From: Vulcanimicrobiota bacterium
Lineage (GTDB): Bacteria; Vulcanimicrobiota; Vulcanimicrobiia; Vulcanimicrobiales; Vulcanimicrobiaceae
Direction: 5' to 3'
Length of the DNA stretch: 35,931 bases
NCBI GenBank assembly: GCA_003140855.1
Contig: PLLF01000099.1
Location: forward strand, 1 to 35,931
Below are positions 1-6,872 of this stretch, one piece after another (the first letter of the stretch is position 1; every line of letters starts with the position of its first letter). The translations under genes and the position numbers were made by a program. The notes beneath the pieces are model-generated. The model was not told where the DNA came from. It searched no databases and worked only from the letters and a program-made list of their open reading frames with translations.

Positions 1-45
1 CTGACACGGAAGAGGTCATTGGTTCAATCCCAATACCGCCCACCA
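1..45 (+). tRNA. tRNA-Val(GAC), 3' part only (cut by window edge)
   Basis: The window opens inside the anticodon loop. Read in tRNA numbering, C32-T33 are followed by anticodon GAC, then A37. A five-base variable loop AGGTC follows, then the T arm ATTGG/TTCAATC/CCAAT, acceptor strand ACCGCCC, discriminator A and an encoded CCA at 43-45. Acceptor strand and discriminator A fit a valine tRNA starting GGGCGGT. The 5' half should lie just outside the window; it cannot be told whether it is intact. Confidence 0.85.
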
Positions 46-156
46 TTTTGAGCACGAAGTAATACGCCGCAGTCCTACACAATCCGACCGAGTGAGGGGT
101 ACACCGGAGGGTACAAAGTGTCCGAGCTAGATTCGCCGCCGGTTAAGACGTGATTA

Positions 157-822
157 ATGACCAGCACCGAAGCAATGCTCGCCCTTGCCGAGCTTCCCCA
201 AGTAGTCTACATTTCCCACGATCGGAAGAGCGACGAAAATCACATGCTCACCGGCAAGCAGTACGCGAACGAGACTGGATGGGCTTTCCCAATGGGGCCT
301 GATCCGAAGGTTCACGGCGTGCAGACCGCTGCGTGGATAGTCGTCTCGGAAGATCCGCTCGTAGCCGGCATCTTATATCCGCAAGTCGCCGTCACCAACG
401 ACACATTGCCGTATCCAAACGTCCGTCATTACACTTTCGTTTGGCGACACGCAAGTAGCGGATTGCAGGGCGGCGATAAGATGCAGATTGATATCGATGA
501 CAATGGGCGTTTTGAGCGCGAGTGTGCGGATTACGATCCGCCGATGAGAAATCATTGCTACACGACGAGCACCTGGGATCCCGAGTTCCATGTGGCTGTT
601 TACGTCCGAGTGTGGCGGCAGCTTGGCAGCGTAATCAGCGATCAGTCATCGACAGTCTCACCGAATACCTCCGACGTGTACGTCGGTAACGCGCTTTGCG
701 GCACCGATATGGCGAACCAAACGAGCACGGCATCGCCTTGCCAAGCCTATCAGAACAACACGACAGGGATAACCACCTTCTATAATGCTTCCACAGCGGT
801 GGCGATTGCCGGGTCGGAGTAA
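157..822 (+). CDS. hypothetical protein
   Basis: This is a 221-residue reading frame whose family I do not recognise. The ATG at 157 is the first start after an in-frame TGA at 151-153. No signal peptide or membrane segment is visible, which is odd because the C-terminal half is rich in Asn, Thr and Ser (NQTSTASPCQ, QNNTTGITTF) as in exported proteins; the N-terminus may have been lost. An acidic IDIDDNGRFE segment at about 112-121 and four Cys are present. It lies six bases before the next, lipoprotein-like gene in the same direction, so the two may be co-transcribed. Base composition is less GC-rich than the region after 3 kb, consistent with acquired DNA between the tRNA-Val and the tRNA-Asn fragment. 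Confidence 0.5.
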   Translation: MTSTEAMLALAELPQVVYISHDRKSDENHMLTGKQYANETGWAFPMGPDPKVHGVQTAAWIVVSEDPLVAGILYPQVAVTNDTLPYPNVRHYTFVWRHASSGLQGGDKMQIDIDDNGRFERECADYDPPMRNHCYTTSTWDPEFHVAVYVRVWRQLGSVISDQSSTVSPNTSDVYVGNALCGTDMANQTSTASPCQAYQNNTTGITTFYNASTAVAIAGSE

Positions 823-828
823 CGCAAC

Positions 829-1407
829 GTGTGGCTACGTTACTCGCGGATGTTGGCTCTGGGGGGTGTGTTTATCATGTTCGCATGCAGCGAAACGTCC
901 GCACCTCAAGGGCCGAAATGGCATTTTGACGTCGCACGGTACAATGCATGTCTCGGCTCTGTGCGTCATGTTCGGCTAGATGCTCTTCGGCGCGGAAATC
1001 ATGTGAGAACGCTGGTCGTTCTTGACCTCGGTGCACGATGCATGACTTCTGAAGGGGTCGATGCGATCGACGGGCAGGACGAAATCAGGTACGCGGGCCT
1101 GAAATGTTGCCTGCAATTCCTTACGAAGAATTTCCGAGTCCCACGTGGGACCATCGTGCGCGAGCAGGATCTCTCCAACTTCTCCGTAGCGAAATACGCT
1201 GATTGCGTCGCACGAGTCCGGCGCGATTTCGGACAAACGCGCACTAAAGACGGAAAGATCGGACGAAGTATTGCACTCCTTTACGAAGGAGGCGTGTGCA
1301 CGTCTCAAGCCGGGCTAGATGTAATCGGAGGGGTTGACATAAGAAGCCTAGTAGGTGCTGATTGTTGCGGCCAGTATTTCGAGAATCTAAGTCGCAAACC
1401 AATGTGA
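829..1407 (+). CDS. putative lipoprotein with two cysteine-containing repeats
   Basis: 192 residues from GTG 829, or 185 from ATG 850. The N-terminus is a short hydrophobic stretch ending FMFAC (Cys20), which looks like a lipobox, so the product is probably an inner- or outer-membrane lipoprotein. The mature part is an internal duplication. Repeat 1 (about residues 38-98) and repeat 2 (about 131-187) share the order Y..C...VR, a basic stretch, a hydrophobic strand with L, then G..C......G.D.I.G...IR..G..CC. Each repeat thus carries a Cys near its start, a central Cys and a Cys pair, suggesting disulfides or metal binding. I recognise no named family. It follows the 157-822 gene by six bases. 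Confidence 0.5.
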   Translation: MWLRYSRMLALGGVFIMFACSETSAPQGPKWHFDVARYNACLGSVRHVRLDALRRGNHVRTLVVLDLGARCMTSEGVDAIDGQDEIRYAGLKCCLQFLTKNFRVPRGTIVREQDLSNFSVAKYADCVARVRRDFGQTRTKDGKIGRSIALLYEGGVCTSQAGLDVIGGVDIRSLVGADCCGQYFENLSRKPM

Positions 1408-1523
1408 TCAGATCGTATGAATGGGACTCTTTGCGACTCAACTTTAGTAGTCTTTTCACTGACATCTCATCGTCGAGCCTCGAATCTATGCGTTCTTGAC
1501 CTTCGGTGTAGAAATGCCAAGTC
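1408..1523. other. gap with no gene seen
   Basis: Short frames here overlap one another without coding character. I see no hairpin or promoter. It probably belongs to the decayed DNA leading into the transporter fragment. Confidence 0.4.
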
Positions 1524-1817
1524 GTGTCGGGAACCGGGTCGTATGTCCTTGTCGGAGCAGTTGCTGCAGTCGGCGTTCTGCACACTATCGTGCCCGATCA
1601 CTGGTTACCGATAACAATCCTTGCACGCCAGCAAGGGTGGACGTGGCGCCAGGTGGCACGATCTGCGGCCATAGCTGGCAGCGGACACGCAATCTCGACA
1701 CTGCTCATTGCGATCCTGGTCTGGGTACTCGGCGCGGTGATCGCGGCAAGATTCGGAGGCGCGCTGGAGCTGATCCGCTTTCGTAGACGGTTGTTGATTG
1801 GACATTACGCCGCCTGA
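1524..1817 (+). pseudogene. N-terminal fragment of a nickel/cobalt (NicO/UreH-type) transporter
   Basis: From GTG 1524 the frame gives about 85 residues of a membrane protein. It contains HTIVPDHW, which matches the HX4DH signature of the NiCoT/RcnA/UreH transporter group (the first-helix His and Asp that handle Ni2+ or Co2+). GHAISTLLIAILVWVLGAVIA then forms a second hydrophobic segment. Full-length members have six to eight membrane segments and 200 or more residues; here the frame runs out after two, with an unrelated tail (residues about 80-97) that ends just before the HigB promoter. I read it as a truncated, non-functional remnant. A small intact two-helix protein is a less likely alternative. 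Confidence 0.55.
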
Positions 1818-1891
1818 GCCATGCGCCGCTCGAACTCTATCGGCGTTTGGCCTTGTTACCGGTGCTTCGCGCCCCCATCGACCGGCGGGCC

Positions 1892-1920
1892 TTGACACGT
1901 ATAACGGTATACATTATAGT
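1892..1920 (+). promoter_or_regulatory. higBA promoter with embedded operator
   Basis: TTGACA at 1892-1897 and TATAGT at 1915-1920 are separated by exactly 17 bases, a near-consensus sigma-70-type promoter. The spacer carries a perfect inverted repeat, GTATA-ACGG-TATAC, at 1899-1912, placed where HigA, alone or with HigB, would block RNA polymerase. The predicted transcription start, about seven bases after the -10, falls on the GTG at 1927, so the toxin message may be leaderless. Confidence 0.7.
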
Positions 1921-1926
1921 GGCGTT

Positions 1927-2217
1927 GTGAGGCGGTTCGCCGATAAGGGAACATCTGACATCTTCGAGGGCATCAACTCGAAGGACGCACGCAGAACGCT
2001 CCCCTCGACGCTGCACCACCGCGCCAGGATGATGCTTGTGGTCCTGACAAGCGCCACAACGATCAACGACCTAAGAATTCCAGCCTCTAATCGCTTAGAG
2101 AAACTCGCGGGCAACCGAAGGGGTCAGCGCAGCATTCGAATCAACAATCAATTTCGTATCTGCTTTACGTGGGGTGTCGAAGGAGTCAGCGAGATCGAAA
2201 TTGCCGACTATCATTAG
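1927..2217 (+). CDS. higB: HigB/RelE-family toxin (type II toxin-antitoxin)
   Basis: 96 residues from GTG 1927. HigB toxins are RelE-fold endoribonucleases that cut mRNA on the ribosome. The protein begins VRRFADKGTSDIFEG and ends RSIRINNQFRICFTWGVEG...EIEIADYH, the usual HigB C-terminal core. The basic/aromatic surface (R-I-N-N-Q-F-R-I-C-F) is intact, as is a central NDLRIPASNRLEKLAGNRRGQ segment. The frame is open upstream to 1798, but residues encoded before 1927 do not match the family and the promoter sits at 1892-1920, so I chose 1927. It precedes its antitoxin by 15 bases, the order typical for HigBA (toxin first). Confidence 0.85.
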   Translation: MRRFADKGTSDIFEGINSKDARRTLPSTLHHRARMMLVVLTSATTINDLRIPASNRLEKLAGNRRGQRSIRINNQFRICFTWGVEGVSEIEIADYH

Positions 2218-2232
2218 GGAGGATGTAGACAA

Positions 2233-2553
2233 GTGAAAGATCTAACGGTTCCCACTAGAAAGCGCCCACCGCTTCCGGGGGAGATTATTCGCGCACTTTA
2301 CATGGAGCCACTTGGCATGACGTGCCGCGACCTCGCGGCTGCGATGGACATTTCCTATGTTAGGCTTAACGAGATACTCAATGGCCGCCGGGGAATCAGC
2401 CCAGACACAGCGATGCGCTTGGCTCGTGTTTTCGAGACGAGCGATGCCCTTTGGGTTAACATGCAGACGATGCTCGACCTCTTTGATGCTCGGCATTCTC
2501 CTGAGGCGAAGAAAATCGCGAAGCTACGCTCAGTCCGGCGGAGTGCCGCGTAG
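2233..2553 (+). CDS. higA: HigA antitoxin, XRE-type helix-turn-helix
   Basis: 106 residues from GTG 2233, with a strong Shine-Dalgarno AGGGAGGA at 2216-2223 overlapping the higB stop. HigA binds and neutralises HigB and represses the shared promoter. Residues about 14-75 follow the family line: LPGEIIRALYMEPLGMT, then helix-turn-helix CRDLAAAMDISYVRLNEILNG, then RRGISPDTAMRLARVFETSDALWVNMQ. Co-transcription with higB gives the usual toxin/antitoxin balance; the 1899-1912 palindrome is its likely binding site. The pair looks intact, unlike the transporter fragment before it. Confidence 0.9.
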   Translation: MKDLTVPTRKRPPLPGEIIRALYMEPLGMTCRDLAAAMDISYVRLNEILNGRRGISPDTAMRLARVFETSDALWVNMQTMLDLFDARHSPEAKKIAKLRSVRRSAA

Positions 2554-2613
2554 GCCCGGTTCCGAACCGAGAATGACGGTTCTCGTCGATACACCGTAAT
2601 CAAGAAAACTAAA

Positions 2614-2640
2614 AGCCGCCCATTCGGACGGCTCCTTCTT
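2614..2640. terminator. bidirectional rho-independent terminator
   Basis: Stem AGCCGCCC/GGACGGCT (2614-2621 with 2626-2633, one mismatch) closes an ATTC loop. On the plus strand it is followed by CCTTCTTTTCTT, terminating higBA. On the minus strand its complement runs into TTTAGTTTTC, which would serve the tRNA-Asn gene of which only the 3' half remains. Confidence 0.75.
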
Positions 2641-2644
2641 TTCT

Positions 2645-2690
2645 TGGCTCCGGATGTTGGACTCGAACCAACGACCCGCCGATTAACAGT
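2645..2690 (-). tRNA. tRNA-Asn(GTT) 3'-half fragment (attachment-site scar)
   Basis: Read on the minus strand, the fragment starts at anticodon-loop C32-T33 and anticodon GTT. It continues with TCGGC, variable loop GGGTC, T arm GTTGG/TTCGAGT/CCAAC, acceptor strand ATCCGGA, discriminator G and CCA. Discriminator G and GTT fit tRNA-Asn. Beyond 2690 there is no D arm and no matching 5' acceptor TCCGGAT, so the gene is only a 3' half. That is what integrases leave at the far end of an element inserted in a tRNA gene. Confidence 0.8.
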
Positions 2691-2751
2691 TAGCGACCGT
2701 ATGATGACTCGGGACGATTGCTGACAACCCATGACGAGTCGACCCCCATGT
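2691..2751. other. gap beside tRNA fragment; inverted repeat
   Basis: GACTCG at 2706-2711 and CGAGTC at 2735-2740 form a six-base inverted repeat 23 bases apart, next to the tRNA-Asn scar. It could be an integrase arm site or chance. No gene is seen. Confidence 0.3.
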
Positions 2752-3009
2752 TTACACACTTTTTGGGCAATAACTGAGGCGCGTGATGAATGTCACCAGG
2801 TGGCGCCACGGAAATTCGCTGCGTATCAAAACCTTGTTTGGGGCTTCCGACGTGACGGTCACATACAGCGTCCTGCCGTAGTTAGTGTACTCAAACCGTT
2901 GTACGCTCGTCCGGGAGTTTTGCTCGGTCACTCCCGAAACGGCAGCCCAGCGCGACATGATCTGCTGCGCCGTAAGCGCGTCGGTGGCCGCTCCCAAAAG
3001 GGCAATCAT
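2752..3009 (-). pseudogene. N-terminal fragment resembling LolA-like/outer-membrane-lipoprotein-sorting proteins
   Basis: 85 residues from ATG 3009, directly after an in-frame stop. ALTAQQIMSRWAAVSG followed by a strand pattern YVTVTSEAPNKVLIRSEFP resembles the start of LolA-fold exported proteins, in which a helix of this type is followed by '..APNK.....PG' strands. The expected signal peptide is missing or very short (MIALLGAATDA), and the rest of the domain is absent because the frame ends after RLSYCPKSV. No ribosome-binding site is visible. I regard it as a remnant next to the tRNA-Asn scar; a small unknown gene is possible. Confidence 0.3.
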
Positions 3010-3130
3010 TTACCGTGTGCCGCTTTGCGCTCGCGTTCGTTGGGTCCCCCAAAAATTGAAAACCCCACCAGCGCGCCCTGGCGCTAAGCCAAAAAGGCCG
3101 CTGTCGATGCAGCCGCCGAAACGAGGGAAC

Positions 3131-4825
3131 ATGATCGCTCGGAGCGCCCTCGTCACAATTCTGGCGGCCTCGCAAATAGCCGCGTCCACCGCTTTGCCGG
3201 ACTGGCGCGCTAGGCCGGCGCGCGCGTCACACGCCATGGTCGTTACCCAACAGCACTTTGCGACGCAAGCAGGCGTCGATGTGCTCCGGCTCGGCGGTAA
3301 CGCGGTTGACGCAGCCGTCGCCGTCGGTTACGCGCTCGCCGTTGTCGACCCGTGCTGCGGAAATATCGGCGGCGGCGGATTCATGCTTATTCGCATGCAC
3401 GACGGCCGAGAGCGGTTCATCGATTTTCGCGAACGCGCGCCCCTTCGCGCGACGCCCGCGCTATACCAAGATAAGAACGGCAATGTAATCGCGGGCCTGA
3501 GCACAAAAGGCTATCTTGCGGTCGGTGTTCCAGGCACGGTCATGGGACTGGAGCGCGCGCGCACGGAATTCGGCACGCGGTCGCGCGCAGCGTTGATCGC
3601 GCCCGCCATCGCACTGGCTCGAAACGGCTACCTAATCGGAGCCGGCGATGCGAAAATCTATAGAGGCCTGCCATCCGATGCCGGTGTGCGCGCAATCTTT
3701 GCGCCTAACGGCCGGACTCCGCAGCCCGGCGACGCGCTAAAACAGCGCCAGCTTTCAAGAACGCTCGAAACGATTGCGCGCGACGGACCAAACGTCTTTT
3801 ACCGGGGCGCCATCGCGCAAGCCATCGTCGCTGCAAGCAGTACGCACGGCGGCATCCTCTCGCTGCAAGATTTCGCATCATACCATGTTGACGAGCTAAA
3901 CCCCGTGCACTGCGCCTATCGCGGATACGAGCTCATATCGGCGCCCCCGCCGAGCTCGGGCGGCGTAACGCTGTGCGAGATTTTGAATGTAGTCTCGCCC
4001 TATCCGCTCGCGCGGTGGGGCTGGAACTCCGCCGCAAGCGTGCACTTCGCCGTTGAAGCCGAGCGCCGCGCGTATGCCGACCGAAACACGTACCTCGGCG
4101 ATCCGGCTTTCGTAAAGAACCCCGTCGCGCAGCTGATCACGCCGCGTTACGCGGCCAAACTGCGCGGTACCATATCGGTAAACCGCGCGACACCGTCGAC
4201 GCAAATTCGTCCAGGTCTCGGCGTCGTCGCGCATGAGAATGGCGAGACGACACACTACTCGATTGTCGATAGCGCCGGGAACGCCGTCGCCGTTACCTAC
4301 ACGATCAACGATACGTTCGGCGCCGGTGTCATCGCGGGCGACACCGGATTTCTTCTAAACGACGAGATGGACGATTTCACCAGCAAGCCCGGCGTTCCCA
4401 ATTTGTACGGGCTCGTTCAAGGTTCGCGCAACGATATTCGCGGCGGAAAACGCCCGCTCTCCTCGATGACGCCCACCATACTCACGCGTAACGGACGGCT
4501 ATTCATGGTTACCGGTAGCCCGGGCGGATCGCGCATCATCACGATCGTCCTTACCACGCTGCAAAACGTGATCGACTACGGTATGAACGTGCAAGCCGCC
4601 GTCAACGCTCCGCGCATTCACATGCAGTGGCTCCCTGATGTTGTCGAGTACGAACCCGGCGCGTTTTCGGCGCAGGCAATGGCAAAGCTCGCAGCGATGG
4701 GTTACAGCTTTAAAGAAGTCGCGGGATGGGGCTCGGCCCAAGCCATCGTCGTAGATCCCAAGACCGGAATGCTTTTCGGCGGGACGGACCGGCGATACCC
4801 GGAAGGACTAGCGGCGGGCTACTGA
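3131..4825 (+). CDS. ggt: gamma-glutamyltransferase (glutathione hydrolase) precursor
   Basis: 564 residues from ATG 3131, preceded by GAGGG. This periplasmic, self-cleaving enzyme transfers or hydrolyses the gamma-glutamyl group of glutathione and related compounds. Residues 1-21 form a signal peptide (MIARSALVTILAASQIAASTA). The large subunit has GGNAVDAAVAVGYALAVVDPCCGNIGGGGFM and FRERAP. The precursor is cut before Thr373 in GETTHYSIVD, the N-terminal nucleophile of the small subunit. Downstream come NDTFGAGVIAGDTGFLLNDEMDDF, PLSSMTPTI (substrate-binding Ser pair) and GSPGGSRII, all matching the family. Length is close to the roughly 580 of E. coli Ggt. The frame is open back to 2885; an ATG at 3107 adds only eight residues. 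A small membrane protein follows after 12 bases. Confidence 0.93.
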   Translation: MIARSALVTILAASQIAASTALPDWRARPARASHAMVVTQQHFATQAGVDVLRLGGNAVDAAVAVGYALAVVDPCCGNIGGGGFMLIRMHDGRERFIDFRERAPLRATPALYQDKNGNVIAGLSTKGYLAVGVPGTVMGLERARTEFGTRSRAALIAPAIALARNGYLIGAGDAKIYRGLPSDAGVRAIFAPNGRTPQPGDALKQRQLSRTLETIARDGPNVFYRGAIAQAIVAASSTHGGILSLQDFASYHVDELNPVHCAYRGYELISAPPPSSGGVTLCEILNVVSPYPLARWGWNSAASVHFAVEAERRAYADRNTYLGDPAFVKNPVAQLITPRYAAKLRGTISVNRATPSTQIRPGLGVVAHENGETTHYSIVDSAGNAVAVTYTINDTFGAGVIAGDTGFLLNDEMDDFTSKPGVPNLYGLVQGSRNDIRGGKRPLSSMTPTILTRNGRLFMVTGSPGGSRIITIVLTTLQNVIDYGMNVQAAVNAPRIHMQWLPDVVEYEPGAFSAQAMAKLAAMGYSFKEVAGWGSAQAIVVDPKTGMLFGGTDRRYPEGLAAGY

Positions 4826-4837
4826 GGAGGAGGCGCT

Positions 4838-5260
4838 ATGGTTTCAGTCCAGTCTTACCGCAATTTGAGCACGCTTTTGTACGCCCTATCCGTTGTTGAA
4901 GCGCTTGCCGGTCTCATTCTGATCTTTGGATCGAGCTGGGTGCTCTCGATGGCGCCCGGTATTTTGACGCTCGCCGATACTGCTTTCTTATCGATCTTCT
5001 TTAAAGCGATTGGCATCCTGGCACTGGGCTTGGGTTATCTACTGTGCGTTACCGCACGCGATCCGGCCCGTTATGTCGCGGTCATCGATATGTTGGTTTT
5101 TATTTTGATTGCATCGGCGATCCTGATCGGATACGCGCTCGGAGCGGTGCATCTCGGCCGATACTTTCCCGCGAATTACATAGTCGTGCGAATCGTCGTC
5201 CAGGTGATTTTAGCGGCGGTCCTTATCGCGATGCGCCCCAAAGCGGCCGCGCGCGCCTAG
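4838..5260 (+). CDS. four-helix membrane protein of unknown function
   Basis: 140 residues with four hydrophobic segments (about 12-34, 48-70, 80-104 and 113-134) and short loops. No catalytic or metal-binding residues stand out. The start is well supported: a strong GAGGAGGAGG Shine-Dalgarno lies seven to eight bases before the ATG. It begins 12 bases after the ggt stop, so it is probably co-transcribed with the gamma-glutamyltransferase. The family is not recognised. It ends two bases before the convergent cytochrome/barrel gene. Confidence 0.75.
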   Translation: MVSVQSYRNLSTLLYALSVVEALAGLILIFGSSWVLSMAPGILTLADTAFLSIFFKAIGILALGLGYLLCVTARDPARYVAVIDMLVFILIASAILIGYALGAVHLGRYFPANYIVVRIVVQVILAAVLIAMRPKAAARA

Positions 5261-5262
5261 GC

Positions 5263-6453
5263 TCACTTACCCAGAGGCGTCGTCCACCATAAGAACCAGC
5301 GCCAGTCGGGTCCGCCGCTTGGTGCGCTCGAATTGCCTAACATCCCCGCTTCGATGTATCCGTGCAAGTACTGCACTCCGGGCACGTTGAAGGCTAAGTT
5401 TACGTTGGCGAAATTCGTTGTCGTTCCCAGGCCGTCGTTGGTTGTTTCGGTACGAAGCCCCAGCAATGCGTTGTCTCCAAAGAGCGGTTCGTAAAGCTCC
5501 GCGCTAAAAGCGCGGCTGCGTGCAGATGGAAACTGATTGCCGTCGGCGTCAAACCCCGGGTTCGAGTCGTTGCCGATTTGATAAATGGCCAACACTCCGG
5601 GAAATCCGTTAGTCGGATCGCGCTGCACGTAACCGGCCATCGAACTGTAATGGTCGGGGTCGCCGCTTGAAACAATGAAGCTGCCGGAGCTCCCGAATAT
5701 GCCGAATTCATAGGGGTGATCGGGCAGCGCTTGCACCAGTTTCCAGGCGAACGTTTTATCCGTTCCGGGAACCGTATCAAAATCCGCGGCGCCTGGAAGT
5801 CCGTTTCCGCTTCCGAGCCATGCAACTTCGGCATTCCAGTTGTCATGCACGTAGCCGAGTTTTGCGCCCCAGCGGTTGGCATCTGCTTGCCACGTGTGCT
5901 CACCGACCGTCACGCCGGCCGCTGCAAATCCCGAAACGTCGAACCACTGGCTATAGGGCGACGGGCCGGGCGATTCGATCTTGCCCACAAACAGATGGCC
6001 GTCGCGATGGAATAAATTGTTGTATGTCACCCAAGCGGTATCCAGCGAACCGCCGGTCTTATCGTTCTGAATCAGCCATTGTTGAACGTGATAGGTAAAG
6101 TCCGGCGCAAGATAGCCCGCGCCGTGAAGGGCGACGTTTCCGGCCGCGATAGTATGCGTAGGAGATCTGTCGCTCACGCCGCCCGTGTTGTCGCCGTTGA
6201 TTTGTTCGCCGAGCCAGAACGGCAAGTGTTCCTTCAGCACGTCGCGATCGAGCGACGCGTAGCCGGTGCGTTGCACGAAGCGCCCGTACGCGTTAAGGCC
6301 GGGAACCATCGTGTGGCAAGCGCTGCATTGCAAGCCGTAAGCTTTTGCGAAGATCGGCATCGCCTGCGCGCGTGTGCCGGCGCAGAATGAAAATGCCGCC
6401 GCGAGCACGGCAGCCGCGGTCAAGCCGCGGCTGAATTCCTTCCGTGCGATCAC
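5263..6453 (-). CDS. exported mono-heme cytochrome c with beta-barrel-like C-terminal domain
   Basis: 396 residues. The first 31 or so form a signal peptide (AAVLAAAFSFCAGTRAQA). It is followed by MPIFAKAYGLQCSACHTMVPGLNAYGRFVQRTGY, with one heme c site Cys43-x-x-Cys46-His47. The remaining 320 residues are rich in alternating aromatic/polar strands (DFTYHVQQWLIQN, WQADANRWGAKLGYVHDNWNAEVAWLG) and end in aromatic strands (WRWFLWWTTPLGK), like an outer-membrane barrel. This layout suggests an electron-carrying outer-membrane protein; that is inference from pattern, not from a characterised homologue. Its ATG overlaps the stop of the upstream CuA protein by four bases, so the two are made together. 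Confidence 0.75.
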   Translation of the reverse strand: MIARKEFSRGLTAAAVLAAAFSFCAGTRAQAMPIFAKAYGLQCSACHTMVPGLNAYGRFVQRTGYASLDRDVLKEHLPFWLGEQINGDNTGGVSDRSPTHTIAAGNVALHGAGYLAPDFTYHVQQWLIQNDKTGGSLDTAWVTYNNLFHRDGHLFVGKIESPGPSPYSQWFDVSGFAAAGVTVGEHTWQADANRWGAKLGYVHDNWNAEVAWLGSGNGLPGAADFDTVPGTDKTFAWKLVQALPDHPYEFGIFGSSGSFIVSSGDPDHYSSMAGYVQRDPTNGFPGVLAIYQIGNDSNPGFDADGNQFPSARSRAFSAELYEPLFGDNALLGLRTETTNDGLGTTTNFANVNLAFNVPGVQYLHGYIEAGMLGNSSAPSGGPDWRWFLWWTTPLGK

Positions 6454-6809
6454 GCCACGACCTTAATCGTCAGCGTCATGGTGCTGTGTCCTGCCCCGCA
6501 GAACACGGTGCAGTGGATGACGTACGTGCCGGCTTTCTTGGGTGTGAACGTAATGGTTGCGTACTTGCCCGGCAGTATCATGGTGTTCGCAATGCCGAGA
6601 TCCGGCGAAACGATTCCGTGCACGCCGCCCGACGACGTTAGTCGCAGCGTGGTTACTTCATTCACGTGAGCGGTAATCGTTCCGGGCGTGAATTTCCAGT
6701 TCGCAGCCACGATATCGATGCTGGGGTGCGCCGACGCGCGGTGCGGGGCCGATGCGAGTACGAGAGTTGAGGCGATGGCCAGAGTGGCCGCTAGAATAAT
6801 TCTTTTCAT
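6450..6809 (-). CDS. periplasmic free-standing CuA cupredoxin (COX2-like domain)
   Basis: 119 residues: signal peptide 1-27 (ending ASA), then a single cupredoxin domain. The CuA ligands are complete: His64 in SGGVHGI and the C-x3-C-x3-H-x2-M motif CTVFCGAGHSTM (Cys100, Cys104, His108, Met111). It lacks the transmembrane helices of oxidase subunit II and is much shorter than nitrous-oxide reductase, so it should be a soluble two-copper electron carrier in the periplasm. Its start has a TACTCT box six bases upstream, so it can have its own promoter. It overlaps the cytochrome/barrel gene, pointing to electron transfer between the two. Confidence 0.85.
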   Translation of the reverse strand: MKRIILAATLAIASTLVLASAPHRASAHPSIDIVAANWKFTPGTITAHVNEVTTLRLTSSGGVHGIVSPDLGIANTMILPGKYATITFTPKKAGTYVIHCTVFCGAGHSTMTLTIKVVA

Positions 6810-6815
6810 GCACTA

Positions 6816-6821
6816 AGAGTA
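6816..6821 (-). promoter_or_regulatory. -10 box (TACTCT) six bases before the CuA gene start
   Basis: On the minus strand TACTCT is followed by TAGTGC and then the ATG at 6809. The spacing would put transcription start at the start codon (leaderless). No good -35 is visible. Confidence 0.45.
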
Positions 6822-6872
6822 ACCGCAGGCTGAGCAATGGCGGCGTAATACCCGAGAAGAACCTGGGAAGGT

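Noticed and set aside
2645-2750. Complete tRNA-Asn gene
   Set aside because: No D arm or 5' acceptor strand is found beyond 2690; the anticodon-stem pairing is partial and probably chance.
2355-2759. 134-residue minus-strand frame containing VNRRVVGSSPTSG
   Set aside because: That peptide is what the 3' half of a tRNA gives when translated; the frame also runs across higA.
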